Notes under the pieces: generated by a model
Seen by the model: the letters and a program-made list of their open reading frames with translations, nothing else
Databases searched by the model: none
What the model was told of the DNA's origin: nothing
Program-made: the position numbers and the translations under genes
Part shown: positions 25,722 to 36,159 of the stretch, in pieces
Layout of the letters: every line of letters starts with the position of its first letter
Position numbering within the stretch: position 1 is the first letter of the stretch
Assembly: GCA_016699615.1 (NCBI GenBank)
Contig: CP064984.1
Location: forward strand, 1,426,001-1,490,000
DNA: 64,000 bases
Direction of reading: 5' to 3'
Origin: Sphingobacteriales bacterium
GTDB taxonomy: Bacteria > Bacteroidota > Bacteroidia > Chitinophagales > JADIYW01

Positions 25722-26442
25722 TTTTCTTAAAAATATAATCTTCAGAAGTGCAAAGAAAGATATACAACAGAAGTCTGTAGCATATAAACATGGTGCATTG
25801 TATCAGCGTGTTGGCTATTTTCCAAAAGAAGAATTAATTTATATTAAAGCATTGACGCATTCATCGTATAATAAAAAAACATACGAAAAAAATGAAAGAC
25901 TAGAATTTTTAGGTGATGCCGTTTTGAATTTTGTGATAGCTGAAATATTATATGAGAAATTTGAATATAAAAACGAAGGACAATTAACTAGGTTAAGATC
26001 TAATATTGTAAGTAGAAAATATTTGAATGAAATTGGATTCAACTTAGACTTGCATGTATATCTTAAGCATAAATTACATCCACAGTTTTATAAAACATCA
26101 CCAGATATTGTTGGCAATACATTTGAAGCATTGATTGGTGCCTATTATGTAGATTTAGGTATTGCCACAGTAAAAGAGATAATATACAAATTATTGATAG
26201 AACATATAAACTTTGATGAGTTAATAGCTCAAGCAAAAGACAAAAAAAGTTATTTGTTTGAGTGGTCGCAAGTAGAGAAAAAAACAATAAGATTTGAGCA
26301 TACATCAGCAGACAATGTGCCTCATGCATTCCATGTTAAAATATATATTAATGATGATTATATTGCTGATGGATATGGGAAAACTAAAAAAGAAGCAGAG
26401 CTAGAAGCTTGTACCAATGCCTGTTCTATTCTTGATGTTTAG
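25714..26442 (+). CDS. rnc: Ribonuclease III
   Basis: Double-strand-specific RNase for rRNA and mRNA processing. The signature ERLEFLGDAVLNFVIAE holds the catalytic acidic residues. A later acidic pair is in IVGNTFEALIGAYYVD. The C-terminal dsRNA-binding domain spans about residues 170-242 (KKSYLFEWSQ, GYGKTKKEAELEA). I chose the ATG at 25714 inside the fabF stop region; the frame is open upstream to 25669 but that overlaps fabF coding sequence. 242 residues. Confidence 0.96.
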   Translation: MFDFLKNIIFRSAKKDIQQKSVAYKHGALYQRVGYFPKEELIYIKALTHSSYNKKTYEKNERLEFLGDAVLNFVIAEILYEKFEYKNEGQLTRLRSNIVSRKYLNEIGFNLDLHVYLKHKLHPQFYKTSPDIVGNTFEALIGAYYVDLGIATVKEIIYKLLIEHINFDELIAQAKDKKSYLFEWSQVEKKTIRFEHTSADNVPHAFHVKIYINDDYIADGYGKTKKEAELEACTNACSILDV

Positions 26443-27485
26443 TCTTCTATAAATTTGTGAAGTGTAAAGCTGAAAGTAGTTCCTTTGCCTAAGCTACTAC
26501 TTACATTGATGGTTTCTTCGTGTGCTTCAATAATATTCTTTACAATAGAAAGTCCTAATCCTGTTCCACCTACTTTTCTACTTCTACTTTTGTCTGCTCT
26601 ATAAAAACGTTCAAAAATTCTTGGAAGCTTTTCTTCTTCTATGCCTGTTCCACTGTCAGATATTTCAACAATATATTGTTCGTCAATATCGTATAGTCTA
26701 ATATCTACTTTTCCACCATCTATATTATATTTTATTCCGTTTGATATTAAATTTTCTAATACTTGTAAAATTCTATTTTCATCAGCAAATACAAAATATT
26801 CGTTCTCATTTGCATGAATTTTTACATGTACATTATATTCTTGTGCCATAATTTGATAATGATACATTACTCTCTTGAGTAATTTTACAATATCAAAAGC
26901 AGTTTTTTCAAGTTGTATTCTTCCTGTTTCAAATTTCGATATTTCTAACAGATCACTTACAATCGTTTCTAATCTGTCAATGTTTGATGCAGCCTTTTCT
27001 AGGTATGATTTAATAAATGTAGCATCATCAAGATCTGAATCTAAAAGTGTTTCAATATAGCCTTGTGCATTAAAAATTGGTGTTTTTAGCTCATGTGATA
27101 CGTTGCCTACAAATTCTTTTCTATACTGTTCAAGTTTTCGTAGTTCTCTTATCTGTTTATTTTTATTGATAGCCCATTCTGCAACATCACGTTCTACTGT
27201 TCTTAAGATATTATCTTTTGATGCTTTTAATTCTTTTTCAAACTTTAATGGTTTACCAATTGTTTTATATATTATTCCAATCTTATTATATATAAATCTT
27301 TTTAATACATATCGTATTAAAATAAAACTTGCAAAAAGTATGGCAACAAAAAATGAGATAATAATTTCAAAAGGCGTGTTGAGTAAGAAAATGAAATGTA
27401 TAATTATAAAAAAGGCAGTAGATAAAATTGCTACTGCCAAGCTTGTAATAAATGCTATAAAACTTAAGGAAGGACTTTTCCTCAT
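26439..27485 (-). CDS. Sensor histidine kinase, PhoR-like
   Basis: 348 residues with two N-terminal membrane helices (about 6-60) separated by a very short loop, so there is little periplasmic sensor. The dimerisation box contains VSHELKTPIFNAQG with the phosphorylated His. The ATPase domain shows NLISNGIKYN, DSGTGIEEEKLPRIFERFYR and GGTGLGLSIVKNI. It overlaps the response regulator gene by four bases and is cotranscribed with it. It converges on rnc with a four-base overlap of the two 3' ends. The regulated genes are unknown; a link to phosphate is suggested only by family likeness. Confidence 0.94.
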   Translation of the reverse strand: MRKSPSLSFIAFITSLAVAILSTAFFIIIHFIFLLNTPFEIIISFFVAILFASFILIRYVLKRFIYNKIGIIYKTIGKPLKFEKELKASKDNILRTVERDVAEWAINKNKQIRELRKLEQYRKEFVGNVSHELKTPIFNAQGYIETLLDSDLDDATFIKSYLEKAASNIDRLETIVSDLLEISKFETGRIQLEKTAFDIVKLLKRVMYHYQIMAQEYNVHVKIHANENEYFVFADENRILQVLENLISNGIKYNIDGGKVDIRLYDIDEQYIVEISDSGTGIEEEKLPRIFERFYRADKSRSRKVGGTGLGLSIVKNIIEAHEETINVSSSLGKGTTFSFTLHKFIED

Positions 27486-28174
27486 ATTTCTTCAAATTTA
27501 TATCCTATACCTTTTACTGTTTTGATTAAATCTTCTCCTAACTTTTCTCTTAATTTTCTGATATGAACATCAATTGTTCTATCACCAACTATGATATCTC
27601 TTCCCCAAATTTCATTCAAAATTTCATCACGTTTAAATACTTTTCCTGGTTTAGATGCAAGTAAATAAAGTAATTCAAATTCTTTTCTTGGAACAGCCAT
27701 TTCTTCACCATTGAAAGTAATTAGGTAACGTTCTCTATCTATTTTAAGATTTCCAACTTCTAATGTAGAAGCTTTTGCTTCTTTACTTTCATATCTTCTA
27801 AGCAATGCTCTTAGCCTGCTTATTAATACACGTGGTTTAATTGGTTTGCTAATATAGTCATCAGCACCAGTTTCAAATCCAGCTATTTGAGAATAATCTT
27901 CAGTTCTTGCTGTTAAAAATGCAATAATTGTATTTTCAAATTGTGGTAATTCTCTTAGTGTTCTACATGCTTCAATACCATCCATATCAGGCATCATCAC
28001 GTCCAATAGAATAATATCTGGTTCTTCTTTCTTTGCTATTTCAACAGCTTGCCTACCATTTTCTGCTGTTAACACTTCAAATCCGTCTTTCTCTAAGTTA
28101 TAGCTTAGAAACTCTAAAATGTCTTGCTCGTCATCAACTACCAACACTTTAAATTCTTTTTCATTTGTACTCAT
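27482..28174 (-). CDS. OmpR/PhoB-type response regulator
   Basis: 230 residues. Receiver domain with VVDDEQD acidic pocket, phospho-acceptor Asp in ILLDVMMPDMDG and Lys in DDYISKPIKP. The C-terminal winged helix ends with VGDRTIDVHIRKLREKLG and VKGIGYKFEE. It is the first gene of a two-gene operon with the histidine kinase. Confidence 0.95.
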   Translation of the reverse strand: MSTNEKEFKVLVVDDEQDILEFLSYNLEKDGFEVLTAENGRQAVEIAKKEEPDIILLDVMMPDMDGIEACRTLRELPQFENTIIAFLTARTEDYSQIAGFETGADDYISKPIKPRVLISRLRALLRRYESKEAKASTLEVGNLKIDRERYLITFNGEEMAVPRKEFELLYLLASKPGKVFKRDEILNEIWGRDIIVGDRTIDVHIRKLREKLGEDLIKTVKGIGYKFEEI

Positions 28175-28234
28175 ATTCTATTTATCTTAACGCTAATTTA
28201 ATGCTTATTTTTGTAAAAAAAAATAATTACTACA

Positions 28235-28242
28235 CAAACATA
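28235..28242 (-). promoter_or_regulatory. TAnnTTTG promoter box for the two-component operon
   Basis: Reads TATGTTTG on the minus strand, 60 bases upstream of the regulator ATG. On the plus strand TATTTTTG at 28206-28213 could serve rfbA in the divergent direction. Confidence 0.4.
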
Positions 28243-28305
28243 AAAAAAATTATCATTCATTCAATATATTAGCAGATATTTTTAAACAATTATAGTAGAA
28301 TACTT

Positions 28306-29166
28306 ATGAAAGGAATAATTTTAGCAGGTGGCTCAGGCACAAGATTGTATCCAATTACTTATGCAATCAGCAAACAAATCATGCCTATTTACGATAAACC
28401 AATGATTTATTACCCACTTTCTGTACTAATGCAAGCCAATATCAATGAAATTTTAATTATATCTACACCACATGATATGCCAAATTTCCAAAGATTGTTG
28501 GGCAACGGAGAAATTTATGGTTGCAAGTTTAGCTATGCAATACAAGAAGTGCCTAATGGACTTGCACAAGCATTTGTGATTGGAAAAGAATTTATTGGTA
28601 ATGATAAGGTAGCTTTAATTTTGGGTGATAATATTTTCTATGGCTCAGGATTAGAAGACTTATTAATGAAAAATAATGATCCTGATGGTGGCGTTATTTA
28701 TGCTTATCATGTTTCAGATCCAGAAAGATATGGTGTTGTAGAATTTGATAATACATTTAATGCCGTGTCTATTGAAGAAAAACCATTGCAACCTAAGTCA
28801 AACTACGCTGTCCCTGGTTTGTATTTTTATGATAATTCTGTAATTGAAATTGCAGAAAACTTACAACCATCACCACGTGGCGAATACGAAATTACTGACG
28901 TAAATAAAGAATATTTAAAACAAGGCAAACTAAAAGTTGGAATTTTAGATAGAGGCACAGCTTGGTTAGACACAGGCACTTTTGATTCATTGATGCAGGC
29001 ATCACAGTTTGTGCAAGTAATAGAACAAAGACAAGGCTTAAAAGTAGGTTGTATAGAAGAAATTGCATTCAGAAAAGGATTTATAGATAAAGCACAATTG
29101 CAGAAAATAGCAGAACCATTATTAAAAAGTGGATATGGACAATATCTAATTGAACTGCTAAAATAA
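28306..29166 (+). CDS. rfbA: Glucose-1-phosphate thymidylyltransferase
   Basis: Makes dTDP-glucose from glucose-1-phosphate and dTTP, the first step to dTDP-rhamnose and related sugars of surface polysaccharide. N-terminal nucleotide-binding motif GGSGTRLYPIT, then KPMIYYPLSVLM, GDNIFYG, and PGLYFYDN. At 286 residues the length is normal. The other rml genes are not here; galE follows after 11 bases. Confidence 0.96.
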   Translation: MKGIILAGGSGTRLYPITYAISKQIMPIYDKPMIYYPLSVLMQANINEILIISTPHDMPNFQRLLGNGEIYGCKFSYAIQEVPNGLAQAFVIGKEFIGNDKVALILGDNIFYGSGLEDLLMKNNDPDGGVIYAYHVSDPERYGVVEFDNTFNAVSIEEKPLQPKSNYAVPGLYFYDNSVIEIAENLQPSPRGEYEITDVNKEYLKQGKLKVGILDRGTAWLDTGTFDSLMQASQFVQVIEQRQGLKVGCIEEIAFRKGFIDKAQLQKIAEPLLKSGYGQYLIELLK

Positions 29167-29177
29167 ATTATAACTAA

Positions 29178-30198
29178 ATGAAAATAATAGTAACAGGCGG
29201 AACTGGTTATATTGGTTCGCACACCATTGTAGATTTATTACAAAATAATTTTAAAGTAATATGTATAGATAATCTTGCACGTTCAACAACTTATCCAATC
29301 AATGCAATTAAAGAAATTACAGGTAAGGATTTTGAGTTTGAACAAATAGATTTATGCAATAAGCAAGATACTTTCAGAATTATTGAAAAGCACAAAGATG
29401 CAGTTGGAATTATACATTTTGCTGCCTACAAAACTGTACCAGAATCTGTTGCCAATCCACTACTATATTATCATAACAATTTAGATTCATTATTAAATTT
29501 ATTAGAAGCAATAGAAATTTACGGTATTCCAAATTTTGTATTCTCATCTTCATGTTCAGTATATGGCAATGCAAAAGAACTACCAGTAACCGAAGATACA
29601 CCATTTCAAGAAGCTGAAAGCTCATACGCACATACTAAACAGATTGGCGAACAGATGATACAGCATTTTGCTAAAGTACATTCTAATCAATTTATATTGT
29701 TGAGATATTTTAATCCAATTGGCGCTCATCCAAGTGGTTTGATAGGTGAAATGCTAAAAAACAGACCAGATAACTTGGTGCCATATATTACACAAACAGC
29801 AATTGGAAAATTAGAGCAACTTACAGTCTTTGGTGGCGATTATCCAACAAGAGATGGCTCTTGTATCAGAGATTATATACATGTATGTGATATTGCACAT
29901 GCACACATTGGCAGTACAATATTTAATTGATAATAAGAATAATTCTAATTGTGAGATATTTAATTTAGGTACAGGAAATGGTGTTTCTGTGTTAGAAGCT
30001 ATTCAATCTTTTGAGAAAGTAGCACAACAAAAACTAAATTATGTAGTAGGCAACAGAAGAGCTGGCGATGTTGAATCTATTTATGCCAATAACGGAAAAG
30101 CAAATTCAACACTAAATTGGGAATGTAAATTTTCACTTGATGATGCAATGCTTTCTGCATGGAAATGGGAACAGAAAATGAAAGAATTAAATTTATAA
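29178..30198 (+). pseudogene. galE: UDP-glucose 4-epimerase, split by a 2-base indel
   Basis: Short-chain dehydrogenase-type epimerase interconverting UDP-glucose and UDP-galactose. The N-terminal part has GGTGYIGSHT for NAD, FSSSCSVYG and YAHTKQIGE (Tyr-x-x-x-Lys catalytic pair). It runs to RDYIHVCDIAHAH, then the frame ends at 29930. The family continues in the +1 frame as LAVQYLIDNK, GTGNGVSVLEAI and GRRAGDV-like NRRAGDVESIYA to 30198. The break lies at GCACACATTG (29901-29910); one more AC unit would restore the frame. Either a real mutation or an assembly error. Confidence 0.88.
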
Positions 30199-30199
30199 T

Positions 30200-31390
30200 A
30201 TGCACCAAAGTTTTGAGACGATATGTATTAAAGATGAGCCAATAGAAAACCATGCATCACATGCATTGCCTATCTACGCTACATCTACATTTGTGTACGA
30301 TGATATTGATAGTGCATTAGATTATTTTAAAGGAAAATCGGACAAACATGCTTACTCAAGATTGAGTAATCCTACTACAGAAACTGTAGCCAAAAAGATA
30401 GCTAGATTAGAAGGTTTTGATGAGAAAAATCCAATAGAAACATATGGTGTATTATTTGGCTCAGGTATGGCTGCAATTAGTACAGCAGTACTAGCTGTAG
30501 TAAAGTCTGGCGATACCATAATTACAACAAATAATATATATGGCACAAGTAATGAGCTGCTAACAAGTTTATGCCAAGAATATCAAATTCAGACAGTATA
30601 TATAGACTTAAATAATACAGTAGCGTTAGAAGATTTTATTAAAAACAATAACAATGTAAGTGCTATCTATATTGAAACACCAACAAATCCAACATTAGAT
30701 TGTTATGATTTAGAAAATATTGCTTCAATTGCTCAAAAGTATAATGTAAAGACAATTGTAGATAACACATTTGCCACACCATATATTCAACGACCAATTC
30801 ATTTAGGAATTGATATTGTTATACATTCAGGCACAAAGTTTTTAAATGGTCATGGTACAGGCATTTCAGGTGCCGCAGTTACAGCATCTAATGAAATATA
30901 TCAAAAAATAAATAGATACAAAAAAATATTAGGTGGAATATGCTCACCATTTGAAGCATATTTATTAAACAATGGCATAAAAACATTACCAATAAGAATG
31001 CAGAAACATCAAGAGAATGCAATGGCACTAGCTCAATTTTTAAATACACAAAGCAGAATTAAAAAGACGAACTACTTAGGATTAGAATCACACAAAAGTC
31101 ATGCTATTGCAAAAAAGCAAATGCTAGGATTTGGTGGAATGTTGAGCTTTGAAATTGATGGAAATTTTGATGATGCAATTCAATTTATGAAGAAAATTAA
31201 ATATTGCACAATTACAGCAACATTAGGCACAGCAGACACGTTAATCACACATCCAGCGAGTACAAGCCACAGCAATATGCCAATAGAACAAAGAATAGCT
31301 GCAGGCATTACTGATGGTTTAATTCGAGTTTCTGTAGGATTAGAACATATAAATGATGTAAAAATTGATATCGAAAATGCTTTAAAATAA
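30200..31390 (+). CDS. Cys/Met metabolism PLP enzyme (cystathionine gamma-synthase/lyase or methionine gamma-lyase family)
   Basis: 396-residue PLP-dependent enzyme of the trans-sulfuration family. Motifs: YSRLSNPTTE, FGSGMAAI, the Asp in VDNTFATPYIQRP, the PLP Lys in HSGTKFLNGHG, and the C-terminal RVSVGLEHINDV. Which reaction it catalyses cannot be settled from motifs alone. It starts one base after the galE stop. After it, 150 bases hold short A/C-rich repeats and the porin promoter. Confidence 0.9.
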   Translation: MHQSFETICIKDEPIENHASHALPIYATSTFVYDDIDSALDYFKGKSDKHAYSRLSNPTTETVAKKIARLEGFDEKNPIETYGVLFGSGMAAISTAVLAVVKSGDTIITTNNIYGTSNELLTSLCQEYQIQTVYIDLNNTVALEDFIKNNNNVSAIYIETPTNPTLDCYDLENIASIAQKYNVKTIVDNTFATPYIQRPIHLGIDIVIHSGTKFLNGHGTGISGAAVTASNEIYQKINRYKKILGGICSPFEAYLLNNGIKTLPIRMQKHQENAMALAQFLNTQSRIKKTNYLGLESHKSHAIAKKQMLGFGGMLSFEIDGNFDDAIQFMKKIKYCTITATLGTADTLITHPASTSHSNMPIEQRIAAGITDGLIRVSVGLEHINDVKIDIENALK

Positions 31391-31508
31391 ACTATTCTAC
31401 ACAAATCGTTCACATAAAATACACAAACTCGTTCATAAAAGACACCAATTCTACGAAATAAACACAAAAATTACACTACAATATAAAATGCAATATAGAA
31501 TGGTTGCG

Positions 31509-31516
31509 TAGCTTTG
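31509..31516 (+). promoter_or_regulatory. TAnnTTTG promoter box of the porin-DUF47-PiT operon
   Basis: TAGCTTTG, followed by C, 25 bases before the porin ATG at 31541. It excludes the in-frame ATG at 31484 and makes an upstream ATG at 31514 unlikely. Confidence 0.5.
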
Positions 31517-31540
31517 CAATACACACACAACACACACAGT

Positions 31541-32871
31541 ATGATTTTTTTTGAACAAAAACTCAATAGAGTTATAGTAGTTCTTTGTTTTATTGTTGGT
31601 ATTCATCATACGTATGCTCAAAAAAATGACACTATTTTGGCTAATTTAGAAGTAGTAGATTCTGTTCACACAAAGACAAAGAAAAAGGCTATAATTGGTT
31701 TTCAAACTTGGTATAATAATCAGAAAACAGAAGGATTATCTATCAACCAAAAGACAGAAAAAAAATGGTATGAAAATTTTGCTATTCGTGGCTACGCACA
31801 ATTTAGATACAATAGGTTGCTAGAAACAAACAAAGACCTAAAGTGCGAACAATGTGACAAAAATATTGGCAATGGTGGAGGATTTTCATTCAGAAGAATT
31901 AGGCTAGTATTTTATGGACAAATAGGCAAGCATGTTTATTTCTACATTCAGCCAGATTTTGCGAGTTCTGCATCATCAACACAACAACATTTTGTGCAAC
32001 TTAGAGATGCATACATGGATTTAGGTATAGGCAAAAGCAATGAGTTTCGATTTCGATTAGGACAAAGCAAGGTGCCTTTCGGATTTGAGAATATGCAATC
32101 TTCACAAAATAGATTACCACTTGACAGAAATGATGCACTGAATAGTGCCGTTGCAAATGAACGAGATATTGGTGTTTTTTTCTATTGGGCACCAAAAAAA
32201 ATGCGTCAACATTTTTCTGATATGGTGAAAGAAGGATTTAAAGGTTCAGGAGATTATGGTATTGTAGGATTTGGTGTATATAATGGACAAACATCTAATA
32301 AACCAGAACTAAATAGAACACCACATGTTGCATTTAGAGCATGTTATCCTATAAAAGTAAAAAATCAGATTATAGAACCAGCTATTCAAGCATATTCTGG
32401 GAAATACACGCTTTCTTCGGAATTAATATCTACTGATACAAAGGTGAAAGCAGATAAGAACTATATAGATCAAAGAATTGCAGGAAGTTTTATCTTATAT
32501 CCAAAACCATTTGGTATTCAAGCAGAATATAATTTTGGAAGAGGGCCAGAGTTTAATAAAAAAACAGACTCAATAGAAGTAAAAAATCTACATGGAGGTT
32601 ACATTACATTATCTTATTTCTTACCTATCAAAAACAAATTATTTATCCTTACTTTAGAGCTCAATATTATAAAGGTGGCAAAAAACATGAGTTAGATGCA
32701 CGAAGCTATGAAGTTAAAGAGTTTGAATTAGGATTAGAATATCAACCAGTAAAACAGTTTGAGTTTGTAGTAGCTTATGTATATGCACAACGCAGGTTCG
32801 AAGACTTTAAACTACAAGACAATTATCAAAAAGGACATATTATTAGATTACAAGCACAAGTTAATTTCTAG
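31541..32871 (+). pseudogene. Phosphate-selective porin (OprP/OprO type), split by a homopolymer indel
   Basis: Outer-membrane beta-barrel protein with a signal peptide ending HTYAQK. The middle shows GGGFSFRRIRLVFYGQIGK, FAYIQPDFA-like YIQPDFASSA, and LRDAYMDLGIG with RLGQSKVPFGFENMQS, as in the phosphate porin family. The first frame ends at 32695. After an A-run at 32630-32634 the family continues in another frame (IIYPYFRAQYYKGGKK to LQAQVNF, stop at 32871). One extra A would restore it. Followed by DUF47 and PiT genes, which fits a phosphate role. Confidence 0.8.
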
Positions 32872-32941
32872 AAAATATTAAACATAACAACAATCAATTA
32901 AAAGATAAAAAACACAATTATTAAAATTAAACATTAAAAAT

Positions 32942-33586
32942 ATGGCATTATCATTTTTAAAATTTTTCCAACCAAAAGACAAAGTATTTTTCAATTTGTT
33001 TGAACAAGCAGTTGATATCATGGCAAAAACCAGCGAAGTATTCATCGAAGCAATGAAGGCTACAGATGCTAAAAGATTTGAATTATTGGCGCAAACAAGC
33101 GGTTTAGAACATCAAGCAGACAATGTAACACACAATATCTATGTAGAATTAAACAAAAATTTTATCACACCATTTGATAGAGAAGATATACATGAGCTAG
33201 CATCAGCATTTGATGATGTTGTTGATTACATAGATGAGATTGGACACAAAATGAAAAACTACGAATTCGGAGAATTTAATGACTTTGTGTACAGAATGGC
33301 AGAACTTAACCACGAATCAATAAAAGAATTAAAAAATGCAATTTATGGTTTAAGAGACATCAAAAATCTAAAATCAGTAAATGATTCTTGCTTAAAAGTA
33401 CATAGCTACGAATCAAAAGTAGATTTATTGTATAGCGAAGCAATGGGCGATTTAATTAGAAATAATAAAGACAATCCAGTGAGAATTATCGTGATGAAGG
33501 ACTTATATGAAGATTTAGAACTAATATCAGATAAATGTCAAGATGTATCAAACGTTGTTGAGTCTATTGTAATAAAATATTCATAA
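32942..33586 (+). CDS. DUF47 family phosphate transport accessory protein
   Basis: 214-residue helical protein of the DUF47/PhoU-like family, which is regularly encoded next to PiT transporters and probably regulates them. Typical segments: EHQADNVTHNIYVELNKNFI, PFDREDIHELASAFDDVVDYID, and KDLYEDLELISDKCQDVSNV. It is intact, unlike both flanking genes. PiT follows after 50 bases. Confidence 0.92.
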   Translation: MALSFLKFFQPKDKVFFNLFEQAVDIMAKTSEVFIEAMKATDAKRFELLAQTSGLEHQADNVTHNIYVELNKNFITPFDREDIHELASAFDDVVDYIDEIGHKMKNYEFGEFNDFVYRMAELNHESIKELKNAIYGLRDIKNLKSVNDSCLKVHSYESKVDLLYSEAMGDLIRNNKDNPVRIIVMKDLYEDLELISDKCQDVSNVVESIVIKYS

Positions 33587-33636
33587 GAGACAGAAAATAA
33601 TTATTTAAAAAAGTATTTAATCCAAAATATAAATTC

Positions 33637-35308
33637 ATGGAATTTGTAATAATCGTCATAGCTTTAGCACTCATTTTTGATTATATCAATGGTTTTCACG
33701 ATGCAGCAAACTCAATAGCTACAATAGTTTCTACAAAAGTGTTAACACCATTTCAAGCAGTGTTGTGGGCAGCATTTTTCAACTTTGTAGCCTTTTTAAT
33801 TTTCAAAGACCATGCAGTTGCCAATACAATAGGCAAAACAGTAAACGAAAGTTTTATAACACTTCCTGTAATTTTTTCTGGGCTAGTAGCTGCAATTATT
33901 TGGAACTTGTTGACTTGGTGGTATGGCATTCCATCATCATCATCACATACACTTATTGGTGGCTTTGCTGGTGCAGCTATTGCACACGCATTTTTAGTAA
34001 ACGGAATGATGCCTGTGGCAGATATTATTGATAGTGAAAAAGTATTGAAAACAGTTGCTTTTATCTTTTTAGCACCACTAATAGGTATGATCATTTCTAT
34101 GTTTTTTACGCTAATAATGATGAACAACAATACATGGATAAAATGCGCAGTACTGTCACTTACAGCAGTTGCAATTTGGTTTATGTTTATCAGATTTCAA
34201 GAAAAAAAGATTGATGCAAATATTGATAAATTCTTTAGAATTGAAAAATATCAAAAAGACCTAAAAGACCCATCTAAAAAAGATGAATATCCAAAAATAG
34301 AAGAAAAACTAGCTAAAGCAAAAGAGAACGCAACAACATCATATCCATTCATTTCACAGTACGAAAGTAAAGGTGGAGAAAAAATTGCAGCAGAAATAGC
34401 CAGCAAACATAGATTTGAATGCGGTAACCACATCAAGAATTGAAGACAAACTAAAACTCTTTTTTGAGGTAAAAAAACTAGAGAACTTAGCAAAAAAAGA
34501 TGCTAAAAAATATGAAGTAGCTTATGCTGATGCCAAAAGAGCAGTAGACTCATTAAAACCTATTGCAAAAATGCATCAAGAACTAGGCATGCACGAAATG
34601 GCAGAGAAAATGTATGCTTCAGGTTTAATTCAACCTAATAAACATGATGATTTTGTAAAAACAGTTGAGATAGATATACAAAAAGACTTAGCAAAAGAAA
34701 TGGATAAATCAAACAATAGAATTATTCGTTTTGGATTAATTGCTATGTTAGCTTTAATCATTATATCATTTATTTATAATGAAAAAATTAAAGAACCAAG
34801 TGCGGCACGTACAGCCAACAATTTTAAACAACTACAATTGTTGTCTTCAGCAGCATTTAGTATTGGGCATGGTGGTAATGATGCACAAAAAGTAATGGGT
34901 ATTATTGCAGCAGCACTTATAGCCAATGGCAACATTGCTGATATAAAAAATATGCCAGATTGGGTACCATTGTCTTGTTATTTAGCAATTGGCTTAGGTA
35001 CATTGAGTGGTGGTTGGAAAATTGTAAAAACAATGGGTTCAAAGATTACGAAAGTTACACCATTAGAAGGCGTTTGCGCAGAAACTGCTGGCGCAACAAC
35101 ATTGTTCTTAACAGAGCAAATGGGAATTCCAGTTTCTACAACACATACAATTACTGGTGCAATTATTGGTGTTGGTGCAACAAAAAGATTAAGTGCAGTA
35201 CGTTGGGGCGTTACCATCAATTTACTTTGGGCATGGATACTAACCATTCCAGTTAGTGCAACTCTAGCAGCATTTACGTATTGGGTAGTACAATTTTTTA
35301 TAAAATAG
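33637..35308 (+). pseudogene. pit: PiT-family inorganic phosphate transporter, split by a 1-base indel
   Basis: Membrane transporter with the duplicated PiT signature: FDYINGFHDAANSIAT in the first half and FSIGHGGNDAQKVMGI in the second. Several membrane helices lie on both sides of a hydrophilic central domain of about 200 residues. The first frame ends at 34443; the second runs from about 34415 to 35308. Removing one T from the run at 34414-34416 would give SKHRLNAVTTS and a continuous protein of about 556 residues. The break lies in the soluble loop, not in the membrane core. Real decay or read error. Confidence 0.85.
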
Positions 35309-35321
35309 GCAATTCTAAATA

Positions 35322-35846
35322 TTAATTAAAGGAACCTAGAATGTCTATTGACTTTTGAGCTTGTTCTAATTTTGTTAAAATAGCTGGCTTTTCGCCTTGT
35401 GCCATACCAAGTACATAGATATCAAACTCATACTCATCATTTTGATTGGTAAGAAATGTTGTAAGACCTTGTTCATCTGAATAGCCATGTTCTCTATATG
35501 TAATTTTTGGACTAAAACGTGTGCGTATAATTTGCTGGATAGGTATTTCTACAAATACATTTTTATCTATAAAAATAGAAATAAAGGCATCACCAATAAA
35601 TGGAATAACACCTAGCCAAGCAAAACGATATTTAAAAAACACCAATCGTTTGTTGGTTAAATATAATATTCCACTATTGTATGATTTTGTGTCATTCTTT
35701 CTTAGAAATTTGACTTCCTCATTTACTTCTATTATATTTTCATTTGGAGTTTTATCAAAAGTAAAATTTTTGCGAGCCTTGTTACCAAGAGATACAAATA
35801 CAAAAGAAAGTATCACTACAATAACAAATAATACAATTACAATCAT
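35322..35846 (-). CDS. Membrane-anchored GRAM/PH-like domain protein
   Basis: 174 residues. One N-terminal membrane helix (MIVIVLFVIVVILSFVFVSL) is followed by a domain with GILYLTNKRLVFFKYRF, the pattern of GRAM or bacterial PH domains. The rest (IPIQQIIRTRF, FLTNQNDEYEFDIYV) fits the same fold. Function unknown. It converges with the PiT gene. Confidence 0.65.
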   Translation of the reverse strand: MIVIVLFVIVVILSFVFVSLGNKARKNFTFDKTPNENIIEVNEEVKFLRKNDTKSYNSGILYLTNKRLVFFKYRFAWLGVIPFIGDAFISIFIDKNVFVEIPIQQIIRTRFSPKITYREHGYSDEQGLTTFLTNQNDEYEFDIYVLGMAQGEKPAILTKLEQAQKSIDILGSFN

Positions 35847-36159
35847 GTTTTAAGATTTTAATTTTATGGTTGTTTTCTTAACTAAGATGTTATCTAAGAT
35901 AAAAAAACAAGATATTCCAAAATAGCTATACACATTTATGAAGAATTATTTATATAAAGTTATTAAAAATAAATTAATGCAATTTGATTTTAATAAAAGA
36001 ATAATAAATCAACACTAAAGGTATTTTTTATTAAATAAAAAGCCTAAAACATAAATAAATATATTTTGAGCCAAAACTATGAAAAAGAGAAAATGTTTGT
36101 GTCTATTACTCTACCTGTAATCGTACAAAACATCTTCTTTGTTGTCTTATTCTAGAAAA
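35847..36159. other. Gene-free stretch of 313 bases
   Basis: Very A/T-rich. No open frame with coding character, tRNA or strong hairpin seen. It separates the GRAM/PH-like gene from the decayed RCC1-repeat gene and may include lost 3' sequence of the latter. Confidence 0.4.

Noticed and set aside
31391..31540. CRISPR-like or satellite repeats in the A/C-rich intergenic region
   Set aside because: CACAAA/ACACAC motifs are irregular, without constant repeat length or spacers.
33765..34031. Extra small genes in the PiT region (also 34960-35256 and the minus-strand 33753-34130)
   Set aside because: They are shadow frames of the transporter with unusual Trp/Cys/Ser composition.
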